In this document: positions 1-5,429 of the stretch, one piece after another
How the letters are laid out: every line of letters begins with the position of its first letter
Position numbering within the stretch: the stretch's first letter is position 1
Origin: Sulfurimonas sp.
GTDB taxonomy: Bacteria; Campylobacterota; Campylobacteria; Campylobacterales; Sulfurimonadaceae
Direction: 5' to 3'
NCBI GenBank assembly: GCA_022712775.1
Contig: JAFLJZ010000199.1
Coordinates: forward strand, 1 to 5,429
DNA: 5,429 nucleotides
The notes under the pieces: generated by a model
Databases searched by the model: none
The model's input: the letters and a program-made list of their open reading frames with translations, nothing else
Told to the model about the DNA's origin: nothing
Made by a program: the position numbers and the translations under genes

Positions 1-6
1 CATCAT

Positions 7-195
7 TTACTCAAATAAAGATGAAAAAAATGATTCTTTTTTCTTAGGTTCATAATTAATTGTTCTTTCATCTATAAAGTCTGGATCACCCTTTTCAAAC
101 TGAGACTGAGAGACTTTTTTAATATGTTTTTTTGGTTTATCTTCTTTAACAAATCCATTTGATATTCCACCAGTTGCACCATGAGGTATACACAT
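7..195 (-). CDS. Small uncharacterised 62-residue protein
   Basis: I do not recognise this protein and give it no function. It starts MCIPHGATGG, has a lysine-rich charged middle (residues about 17-55) and ends in a short hydrophobic/aromatic tail (SFFSSLFE). There is no signal peptide or membrane segment, so it is probably cytoplasmic. The only cysteine is residue 2. The start is well supported: AAAGGAG lies at 201-207 on the minus strand, 5 bases before the ATG, and a TATAAT box at 229-234 gives a leader of about 27 bases. It lies 87 bp downstream of the diguanylate cyclase gene on the same strand but seems to have its own promoter. That promoter shares an upstream element with the promoter of the KCG-repeat peptide gene. 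Directly after its stop, bases 6-1 read ATGATG on the minus strand, so another gene might begin there and leave the window; this cannot be judged. Confidence 0.72.
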   Translation of the reverse strand: MCIPHGATGGISNGFVKEDKPKKHIKKVSQSQFEKGDPDFIDERTINYEPKKKESFFSSLFE

Positions 196-228
196 TTTAT
201 CTCCTTTATCTATAAGGTTAATAGTATT

Positions 229-260
229 ATTATACTTAAACTCTGTGTATACTTTGTGTA
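229..260 (-). promoter_or_regulatory. Promoter of the 62-residue gene with upstream repeat element
   Basis: A perfect TATAAT lies at 229-234 on the minus strand, about 33 bases before the ATG, placing the transcript start near 222. Nine bases upstream of it, 244-260 reads TGTGTATACTTTGTGTA on the plus strand, a direct repeat of TGTGTA with an 11-bp period (about one helical turn). It covers roughly -22 to -38. The same arrangement at the same distance occurs at 4074-4105. Direct repeats with this period fit a response-regulator or activator site that replaces the -35 box; the regulator is unknown. Confidence 0.6.
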
Positions 261-282
261 GAACTAAAGTTGATATTATAAA

Positions 283-2205
283 TTATAGTACTTCAACTCT
301 ATTTCTACCATTCTCTTTAGCAAGATAAAGAGCCTTATCACATCTTTCAAACATACTTTTTAAGGTATCTCCCTCTTGATATTCAGTCACACCAAAACTA
401 GCAGTTATTTTTCCAGCTATAGAATGTGTATTTTCTTCAATATAATTTTTTAATTTTCCTGATATATTTTTTGCATCATCAGATGAAGTGTTTTTAAATA
501 GTACAACAAACTCCTCTCCGCCCCATCGTGCGAATGTATCTGTTTCTCTAACATGAGAGTTGACTGTCTGGGCTAAAGTGACAAGTACTTCATCCCCTAT
601 GAGGTGTCCGTAAGTATCATTAAAATCTTTAAACTTATCTATATCTAATAGAGCAATAGAAAGAGGAGATTTATATCTCTTACTGCACTGGATTTCACTT
701 CCAAATATTTCATCAAATTTATTTCGATTATATACATTTGTAAGTCCATCTATATATGCTTTTCTCTCAACAATGATTTGCTGTTCTCTTATTTTTGTAA
801 TATCAGCTAATGTAACTAAACAGTTTTGTTTATCTTCAGTTTTTGTGACATCAATTTTAAATACTCTTGCTTGAAAATTTTCATCTAACAAGGTTACCAT
901 TCTTTTTTCTGGTGCTGTTCTCAATAGTAAAGATATAAAAAGCTCATCATTCTCTAGTAAACCCTTATGCAAGTAGCCATCTACCTCTTGAAATATATCT
1001 AAGACATTATGCGTATCTGATTCCTTGAGTGTTTTAATCCTTGAGGTATTAAATACATCTTTGAACTTAGTATTTGCAAATCTAACCTCTTTAAAATTTG
1101 TTATGAACATAATTTCATCTGTAAGGTTAATAATATCATTTAGAAGTTTATGTTGTTCTTGAAGGTCTTTTTTTGCATTTATTTGCTTGATAATAAAGTA
1201 AATCATTAAAAGTGATAAAAGTAGTGAAAGTATTTTTAGAATAAGCTTATTAAGTAATAGAGATTCAATTATTTCACTCTCCTCATAGGATACTATCCAT
1301 GCAACAGTTTTTCTATCTATACCTTGTACTGGGAAAAAAGAAACAACATCAATATGTCCATCATAAATCATACTATCTACATATACAGCGAAAGTTTTAC
1401 CTTGTAACATATGTGAATCTATTACTTCTTTTGCAGGTTTTAACCTCTTTTTATTTTCTTTAATACATTTAAGTTTGCTATGTGTATCTCCTAAGCTAAG
1501 CATATAATTTTTATCTTCAACACTTTGATGATATTTTAAAGCTAAGTCATCTCTCTTCCATATTTCTGAATCAAATATATCTTTCTTTATTAAAAGATGA
1601 GAATGGATATTACTTACTCTATTGAGATACCATTGAAACCTATCACTAGAAAAGGATATTTCCATCGCTCCTATATGGTTTTTTTTGGAATCAAAGAGTG
1701 GAAATGTATTTCTAAAACCATGTGCTACTTTTCCTTGGACAAATCCTCTTATGGGGGTTTTTGTTTCATTTACATACTTGAAGTCTGCTCTAACATCTGT
1801 TAAATTATCTCCAAACTTACTTGGTTTATGTGCTCTATAAAATGATTCATTATTTGGAAATACAAACTGAAACTGTAAGACACCTTTTTGTTTCATGAGT
1901 TGGTATTTTTTATCTACTAGCCTGTGAAGTTCCTCTCTTAATGCTACTTTTTCCAAGTTTGTAGAAGCTTGAGCTTCTTGCATTATTTTAGTAATCTCAT
2001 CTATCCCTAAAATATCTTGTGACATTGTAGAAGCATTTTCTTTTTGGGTTTGAAGTAAAAGTTTATAGTGTGTATCTAAGGTTTTTATTTTTTCATTAAA
2101 TACCATTTTAACTTTATGCTCAGCATTTGTTTCTATTATAAAATAACTTAGAGTATTAATACTCACAAATAGCAGGATTAGTTGTATTATTGTTTTTCTA
2201 TTCAT
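283..2205 (-). CDS. Membrane diguanylate cyclase with dCache_3-like sensor, PAS and GGDEF domains
   Basis: This protein should make cyclic di-GMP from two GTP at the inner membrane in response to a periplasmic signal. Seen in the 640 residues: membrane segment about 5-24; periplasmic region about 30-315 with the pattern SFYRAHKP, FGDNL and VRADF (121-143) typical of dCache_3; second membrane segment about 316-340; PAS-like region about 355-478 (weaker call); GGDEF domain 482-640. The domain opens YIDGLTNVYNR, has the metal site in LLDIDKFKDFND (first Asp at 521), the active-site GGEEF at 562-566, and RETD at 553-556. That RxxD, five residues before GGEEF, is the product-inhibition I-site, so the enzyme looks active and feedback-controlled. 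The start is fixed by an in-frame stop five codons upstream; the ribosome site is weak. It is divergent from the HD-GYP phosphodiesterase gene, and a C9T8 tract lies 44 bp before its start. The ligand is unknown. Confidence 0.93.
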   Translation of the reverse strand: MNRKTIIQLILLFVSINTLSYFIIETNAEHKVKMVFNEKIKTLDTHYKLLLQTQKENASTMSQDILGIDEITKIMQEAQASTNLEKVALREELHRLVDKKYQLMKQKGVLQFQFVFPNNESFYRAHKPSKFGDNLTDVRADFKYVNETKTPIRGFVQGKVAHGFRNTFPLFDSKKNHIGAMEISFSSDRFQWYLNRVSNIHSHLLIKKDIFDSEIWKRDDLALKYHQSVEDKNYMLSLGDTHSKLKCIKENKKRLKPAKEVIDSHMLQGKTFAVYVDSMIYDGHIDVVSFFPVQGIDRKTVAWIVSYEESEIIESLLLNKLILKILSLLLSLLMIYFIIKQINAKKDLQEQHKLLNDIINLTDEIMFITNFKEVRFANTKFKDVFNTSRIKTLKESDTHNVLDIFQEVDGYLHKGLLENDELFISLLLRTAPEKRMVTLLDENFQARVFKIDVTKTEDKQNCLVTLADITKIREQQIIVERKAYIDGLTNVYNRNKFDEIFGSEIQCSKRYKSPLSIALLDIDKFKDFNDTYGHLIGDEVLVTLAQTVNSHVRETDTFARWGGEEFVVLFKNTSSDDAKNISGKLKNYIEENTHSIAGKITASFGVTEYQEGDTLKSMFERCDKALYLAKENGRNRVEVL

Positions 2206-2226
2206 TATAATTCTAATTTATCACAA

Positions 2227-2234
2227 ATAATATA
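2227..2234 (-). promoter_or_regulatory. Candidate -10 region for the diguanylate cyclase gene
   Basis: On the minus strand TATATT (2234-2229) overlaps TATTAT (2232-2227). Either would give a start near 2220 and a short leader of about 15-17 bases. There is no recognisable -35 box: the -27 to -35 interval is occupied by the nine-base G run (2249-2257, minus-strand sense), with an A8 run further upstream. The -10 choice is uncertain because the region is so AT-rich. Confidence 0.4.
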
Positions 2235-2248
2235 AATTGTTACAAAAT

Positions 2249-2265
2249 CCCCCCCCCTTTTTTTT
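2249..2265. repeat. C9T8 homopolymer tract, candidate phase-variation switch
   Basis: Nine C (2249-2257) run directly into eight T (2258-2265) on the plus strand, read as A8G9 toward the cyclase gene. A C9 run is very unlikely by chance in such AT-rich DNA. Homopolymers of this kind change length by slipped-strand mispairing. Poly-G/C tracts are the usual phase-variation elements of Campylobacter and Helicobacter, and poly-G or poly-C in promoters modulates porA and opc in Neisseria and fim in Bordetella. Here the tract sits at about -27 to -35 of the cyclase promoter and over 100 bp upstream of the likely HD-GYP transcript start. Its effect on either gene is inference. Confidence 0.75.
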
Positions 2266-2320
2266 AAATGTAGTGAAATAATGACATAAAGTTACATCCG
2301 ATAAATTGAATAGCACAAAT

Positions 2321-2332
2321 TATTGAACAATA
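2321..2332. promoter_or_regulatory. Small inverted repeat upstream of the HD-GYP gene, operator-like
   Basis: TATTG and CAATA form perfect 5-bp arms around a 2-bp centre. The site ends at about -34 relative to the proposed start of the phosphodiesterase transcript, where a repressor or activator could act. Short AT-rich palindromes are common in such DNA, so this is a weak call. Confidence 0.22.
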
Positions 2333-2350
2333 GCAGTTTAAATAAAAATA

Positions 2351-2359
2351 TGCTAATAT
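2351..2359 (+). promoter_or_regulatory. Candidate extended -10 promoter for the HD-GYP gene
   Basis: TGCTAATAT fits the extended -10 pattern (TG, one base, then TAATAT at 2354-2359). Transcription would start near 2366 with a leader of about 27 bases. The -35 interval has no consensus box, and the upstream stretch is T/A-rich, as in many Campylobacterota promoters. Confidence 0.45.
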
Positions 2360-2377
2360 CAGTTAAGAAAATATTTT

Positions 2378-2382
2378 AAAGG
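2378..2382 (+). promoter_or_regulatory. Ribosome binding site supporting a TTG start
   Basis: AAAGG lies 10 bases before the TTG at 2393, a slightly long but workable distance. The alternative in-frame ATG at 2423 (residue 11) has no purine-rich site before it and would begin right at the first membrane segment. TTG is therefore preferred, with moderate confidence. Confidence 0.5.
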
Positions 2383-2392
2383 CTAAAAACAA

Positions 2393-3763
2393 TTGAAACA
2401 AACCATAAAAAATATAACTTTAATGCGTCTTATAAAAATTTTCACTCTCTCCATTCTTATCATTACAGCTATCATTACACTTGTGTATAGGGCTGCCTAT
2501 CAAGATGTCCTTGAAAATGAAGCACTCACGATTTCTAAAGCTATTAAGGCTGGATTAACCTCTCATATGAAAGCTGAAATCATGGATAAAAAACAATACT
2601 TTTTAGATGAGATTGAAACTATACACAATATAGAGAAAATCACTATTACAAGAATTAAAGAAGATCCTTCATCTTACTCTTGGGATATTCAAGCGGTTCT
2701 AAAAACAAAAGAAAATCATTTTTACTGGAATGATGCTAATGGGAAATTTAGTGCAACAATACCCTATATAGCAACTACACAAGGAACACTGAACTGTATC
2801 TCTTGTCATCATAATGCACAAGAAGGTGATGTCTTAGGTGCAATACATTTAGATATTGATATAAGTGATACGCAAAAAATGGTTATTAAATATGGTTTTT
2901 TTCTTATAGGTCTTTTAATATTTTTTGCCTTTATCATTTTATTCAACATGTCTTCGCTTATAGAAAAATATATTTCTGAGCCCCTTTCTCACGTCATTGA
3001 CAAAGGTGAAGAAGCCTACAATATCCATAGTACGCTAGATACGAACTCCTATGAAAGTAGAGAGCTAGAAAAAGTCGCTATAAATATTAACAACTTTAAT
3101 CAAGATGTAATTCTTAAAGAAAATGAAATACACAAGAAAAATGCAGAACTTCAAACACTCAATGAAGAGATAGAATCAACCTTGCGAGATACAATGATGG
3201 CTATGGGTGAGATTGAAGAAATTCGTTCAGAAGAAACAAAAAACCATACAGCGAGAGTTTCAAAACTTAGTGCTTTAATCGCTGCGGAATATGGACTAAG
3301 TGAGGACGATGTAAAACTGATAGAACTTGCCTCTCCTCTTCATGATATTGGAAAGGTTGGAATAAGTGATGATATCTTGCAAAAGCCAGGGAAGTTAACA
3401 GAAAATGAATTTGAAATCATGAAAGGTCATGCTGAACTTGGATATAGAGTGCTTAAACACTCAAAAAGAAAAATACTTCGGACTGCTGCAAGTATTGCCT
3501 ACTCCCATCATGAAAAACACAATGGAAAAGGGTATCCTAAAGGATTAAAAGGTAATGAAATACCAATATTTGCAAGAATTGTAGCTATTGTTGATGTAAT
3601 AGATGCCTTACTTTGTAAAAGAATTTATAAAGATGCTTGGTCAGAAGAAGAGGTAAGAGCCTTGATTCTAAAAGAAAGAGGGGAGCATTTTGAAGAGAAA
3701 CTTGCAGATATTGTCTTAGACAATTTTGATGCGTATGTAAAACTTATTAAAGATTTGTCTTAA
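2393..3763 (+). CDS. Membrane HD-GYP c-di-GMP phosphodiesterase with periplasmic heme c sensor domain
   Basis: This protein should hydrolyse cyclic di-GMP in the cytoplasm under control of a periplasmic heme domain. Layout of the 456 residues: membrane segment about 12-33; periplasmic domain about 34-164 with CISCH at 135-139, the c-type heme attachment motif; second membrane segment about 166-186; HAMP-like linker about 187-238; coiled coil about 240-275; HD-GYP domain about 276-456. The expected metal ligands are present: E281 and H285 (ExxxH), H317-D318 in HDIGKVGI, H346, H372-H373, and D401 in VDVIDAL. GYP is intact at 380-382, although the usual DGxGYP reads NGKGYP (N377). Heme-c periplasmic sensor domains are known from Geobacter chemoreceptors, where they sense redox state or small gases. 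The gene is divergent from a diguanylate cyclase and is followed by a hairpin terminator. The start is an uncommon TTG; ATG at 2423 is the alternative. Confidence 0.92.
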   Translation: MKQTIKNITLMRLIKIFTLSILIITAIITLVYRAAYQDVLENEALTISKAIKAGLTSHMKAEIMDKKQYFLDEIETIHNIEKITITRIKEDPSSYSWDIQAVLKTKENHFYWNDANGKFSATIPYIATTQGTLNCISCHHNAQEGDVLGAIHLDIDISDTQKMVIKYGFFLIGLLIFFAFIILFNMSSLIEKYISEPLSHVIDKGEEAYNIHSTLDTNSYESRELEKVAININNFNQDVILKENEIHKKNAELQTLNEEIESTLRDTMMAMGEIEEIRSEETKNHTARVSKLSALIAAEYGLSEDDVKLIELASPLHDIGKVGISDDILQKPGKLTENEFEIMKGHAELGYRVLKHSKRKILRTAASIAYSHHEKHNGKGYPKGLKGNEIPIFARIVAIVDVIDALLCKRIYKDAWSEEEVRALILKERGEHFEEKLADIVLDNFDAYVKLIKDLS

Positions 3764-3772
3764 GAACTTAAG

Positions 3773-3797
3773 GCAGAAACTAAAAGTTTCTGCTTTT
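3773..3797 (+). terminator. Rho-independent terminator after the HD-GYP gene
   Basis: A perfect 9-bp stem (3773-3781 with 3785-3793, GCAGAAACT) closes on an AAA loop and is followed by TTTT at 3794-3797. It begins 9 bases after the HD-GYP stop. The KCG-repeat gene converges from the other side and stops at 3800, so the hairpin may serve both, but the T run favours the plus strand. Confidence 0.85.
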
Positions 3798-3799
3798 AA

Positions 3800-4042
3800 T
3801 CAACCACACTTACCTGCACCACATTTCTCTGCTGCTTTTGGAGCTTTTTTATCGCCACCACATTTTGCAGCCTTATCACCACCACATTTTGCAGCTTTTT
3901 TATCTGAACCACATTTTGCAGCTTTTTCACCACCGCATTTAGAAGCTTCTGCTCCGCCACATTTTGCACTTAGTGTTGTTGTCCCAAGTGCTGTAAATAA
4001 TGCCGCACCCATTAAAAGTGCTGTTAAACTTAGCTTTTTCAT
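3800..4042 (-). CDS. Exported KCG-repeat peptide, HvfA/bufferin-like candidate
   Basis: The 80-residue protein starts with a clear Sec signal peptide: MKKL, a hydrophobic core about 5-20, and cleavage probably after LSA at residue 26. The mature part is low in complexity, built of KCGG(D/E)KAA-type units. All seven cysteines occur as KCG, and the chain ends KCGAGKCG. This resembles the EGKCG repeats of HvfA-type and bufferin-like precursors, whose cysteines are oxidised to thiooxazole or oxazolone/thioamide groups by DUF692 (MNIO) enzymes with a DUF2063 partner, and which bind copper. No such enzyme gene is in this window, so modification is inference; an unmodified metal-binding periplasmic protein is the main alternative. 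AAAGGA (4049-4054) lies 6 bases before the ATG, and TATAAT lies at 4074-4079. The glutamate-synthase-like gene is 74 bp upstream on the same strand; the HD-GYP gene is convergent. Confidence 0.85.
   Translation of the reverse strand: MKKLSLTALLMGAALFTALGTTTLSAKCGGAEASKCGGEKAAKCGSDKKAAKCGGDKAAKCGGDKKAPKAAEKCGAGKCG
3803..3968 (-). repeat. Tandem repeats encoding KCG units
   Basis: The mature coding part is a run of imperfect repeats. CCACCACATTTTGCAGC (plus strand) occurs at 3855-3871 and 3879-3895, with a two-mismatch copy at 3906-3922, giving periods of 24 and 27 bp (8 and 9 codons). More diverged copies follow toward 3968. The number of units could change by recombination or slippage without breaking the frame. 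Confidence 0.75.
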
Positions 4043-4073
4043 TTTCTATCCTTTTATTGTTTTAACTTATATC

Positions 4074-4105
4074 ATTATATAGAAGAAGTGTGTAGTCTTT
4101 GTGCA
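4074..4105 (-). promoter_or_regulatory. Promoter of the KCG-repeat gene with upstream element
   Basis: A perfect TATAAT at 4074-4079 (minus strand) puts the transcript start near 4067 and leaves a leader of about 25 bases. Nine bases upstream, 4089-4105 reads TGTGTAGTCTTTGTGCA on the plus strand, matching 14 of 17 positions of the element at 244-260 at the same distance from its -10 box. An overlapping inverted repeat, GTGTGT (4088-4093) and ACACAC (4109-4114), may also be a binding site. Confidence 0.65.
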
Positions 4106-4116
4106 AAAACACACAT

Positions 4117-5420
4117 TTAATCAACTAAAGATTCCTTAAAATATCTTTCTACATTCATATATGTTTTTCCTGTATGGTCTTTAAAAATAAGATTTGTTTG
4201 ATTTAGTTTTTGAATATGATTCACACCCATAATAGCAAGTAAATTTCGGATTCCGTACAAGAGTTGCGTATGGTATGAGGCAACATTTTTTGCCTTTTGT
4301 TCTACTAAGAAAGATGCGCGTTTTTTCTTATCTTGTGTGGCAAGTCCAACAGGACAATTTCTACCATTTGCACCTGAACATTCTCTAGCTCTTATACATC
4401 CCGCACTCATCATAAAAGCTCTAGCAACCCCTACAAAATCAGCTCCGATTCCAAAAAGGACTATAGCATCATCGGGAGTTAATACCTTTTCACTCGCGAT
4501 AAGTTTTAGCTTATCTCTTACTCCGACTTTTTTAAGTGTAGAATCTGCGATATACAAGGCTTTAGCGATGACCATACCTACTGTCATCATCATCTCTAAT
4601 GGGGCAGCTCCACTTCCTCCATCTCCACCATCTATTGTCATAAAATCAGGATATTCATCTGAACCTTCATCAATTTTTTTCTTTATTAAAGTTGCATATT
4701 CATCAAATGAACTTTGCGATGAAATAACTATTTTAACTCCAACAGGTTTATCAGACAATCTTTTGAGTTTTCCTATAAATGTAAACAGTTCATCAAGTGT
4801 ATGTGCAAACGGAAATTGATTAGGAGAAAACAAATCCTTATGTGCTTCTACCCCTCGATAATACGCAACCGCTTCACTCACCTTTGAAGCCAATAACTTT
4901 CCACCTGTTTGCTTTGCTCCCTGTGCCATTTTTATCTCTGTCATTTTGGAGAAACGCATTGTTTTTTTATATCGTAACTCATCAAAATTTCCATCTGCAT
5001 CTCTCACTCCATATAATCCACTTCCCATTTGAAAAATAATATCTGGTATATCAGATGGGACGGTTGATGGAAAAGAGGTTAAAGGAGCATTCCAGTTTAC
5101 TCTATAACACACTATGCTCTTAGAATCAAAAAGATAACTTTCAGAATCAGGACTGTGAATCACTAAATGTTTGTATATTCTTTGAGCGATAGCCTTGTTT
5201 GAAAAGAAATTTACGATTCTATATATACCTTTAGCGAAAAAAGTTCCCTCTTTTACATCAAGATAACAATTGTCATTTTTATTATAAGCATGTGTATATA
5301 AGAAGTTAGATGTTAAACTTCCTTCCCCTGTATTTACAGGAAACTGACCCAAATATGCACCCTTGGAAAAAGCACGTGTACCCTCTGGGGAAATTGCACC
5401 ATCACTCATAGCACTTCGTC
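4117..5420 (-). CDS. Glutamate synthase-like FMN/Fe-S protein, 5'-truncated by the contig end
   Basis: The protein matches the FMN-binding glutamate synthase domain (GltB central/FMN part, COG0069), without any glutaminase domain in what is seen. From the Met at 5409: MSDGAIS (1-7), fitting the family's SAMSFGALS; NTGEG (26-30); QMGSGLYGVR (127-136); EIKMAQGAK (158-166); KPVGVKI (221-227); the FMN-binding run TIDGGDGGSGAAPLE (258-272); and cysteines 338, 344 and 352, which should hold an Fe-S cluster (3Fe-4S in GltB). The Met at 5409 is probably internal: upstream codons read RSA, continuing the motif, until adapter sequence interrupts. The true start lies beyond the window. Residues about 36-118 form an extra segment compared with the compact family core. 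Stand-alone proteins of this type are common but their exact reaction is often unproven, so GOGAT activity is not certain. Confidence 0.88.
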
Positions 5421-5429
5421 AGATCGGAA
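5421..5429. other. Residual Illumina adapter sequence at the contig end
   Basis: The last nine bases, AGATCGGAA, are identical to the start of the Illumina TruSeq adapter (AGATCGGAAGAGC). They sit exactly at the contig end and create a false in-frame TGA (5419-5421) inside a conserved glutamate-synthase motif. They should be treated as non-genomic. Confidence 0.85.

Noticed and set aside
268..298. Hairpin AGTTGA/TCAACT across the cyclase stop as a terminator
   Set aside because: The 6-bp AT-rich stem has a 19-base loop and no T run follows on the minus strand.
1597..1803. 68-residue plus-strand open frame
   Set aside because: It lies fully inside the cyclase gene on the opposite strand, resembles no known domain, and the cyclase frame has clear domain motifs.
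2249..2257. G-quadruplex formed by the G9 run
   Set aside because: A single G run with no other G runs nearby cannot fold into an intramolecular quadruplex.
3803..3968. CRISPR-like array in the repeated KCG region
   Set aside because: The repeats are short, in frame with codon-multiple periods, and encode a signal-peptide-bearing protein with good expression signals.
4088..4114. GTGTGT/ACACAC inverted repeat as a terminator for the glutamate-synthase-like gene
   Set aside because: The 6-bp stem has a 15-base loop and no T run; its position upstream of TATAAT fits a regulatory site better.
4337..4819. 160-residue plus-strand open frame
   Set aside because: It is the antisense shadow of the glutamate-synthase-like gene, rich in S/P/T/I as expected from reversed codons, with no domain motif.
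4842..5039. 65-residue plus-strand open frame
   Set aside because: Also antisense to the glutamate-synthase-like gene; its composition looks like a shadow and no ribosome site was seen.
5407..5409. ATG at 5409 as the true start of the glutamate-synthase-like gene
   Set aside because: It falls inside the conserved SAMSxGAIS motif, and the codons before it (RSA) continue the family pattern. The upstream stop is partly adapter.

Overview
This is an AT-rich bacterial window with tightly packed genes, Shine-Dalgarno sites of the AAAGGAG/AAAGGA type, TATAAT -10 boxes without clear -35 boxes, and a long C/G homopolymer between two genes. Together with the sensor-type c-di-GMP proteins this suggests a member of the Campylobacterota (Sulfurimonas- or Arcobacter-like). 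That assignment is inference. The right end is a contig end: the last nine bases (5421-5429) match the start of the Illumina adapter, so genomic sequence stops at 5420.

Layout from left to right. (1) A small unrecognised 62-residue gene on the minus strand (7-195) has a strong ribosome site and its own promoter. (2) A membrane diguanylate cyclase on the minus strand (283-2205) has a dCache_3-like periplasmic sensor, a PAS-like domain and a GGEEF domain with an intact RxxD inhibition site. (3) A divergent control region (2206-2392) carries a C9T8 homopolymer, a candidate phase-variable switch. (4) A membrane HD-GYP c-di-GMP phosphodiesterase on the plus strand (2393-3763) has a periplasmic domain with a CISCH heme c attachment motif, and a hairpin terminator follows it. 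(5) An exported 80-residue protein on the minus strand (3800-4042) has all seven of its cysteines in KCG repeats. It resembles the HvfA/bufferin-like precursors of cysteine-modified, copper-related peptides. (6) A 5'-truncated glutamate-synthase-like FMN/Fe-S protein on the minus strand (4117-5420) runs off the contig.

How the parts may work together. The divergent cyclase and phosphodiesterase form an opposing c-di-GMP pair. Each reads a periplasmic signal: a probable small-molecule ligand for the dCache protein, and a redox or gas signal for the heme protein. The homopolymer in the cyclase promoter could make the balance switch at random between cells. The two small genes (62 and 80 residues) share a 17-bp element (14 of 17 identical), placed exactly 9 bp upstream of TATAAT in both. 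This suggests they answer to one unknown regulator. The most novel leads are the KCG-repeat exported peptide, the shared promoter element and the homopolymer between the c-di-GMP genes.
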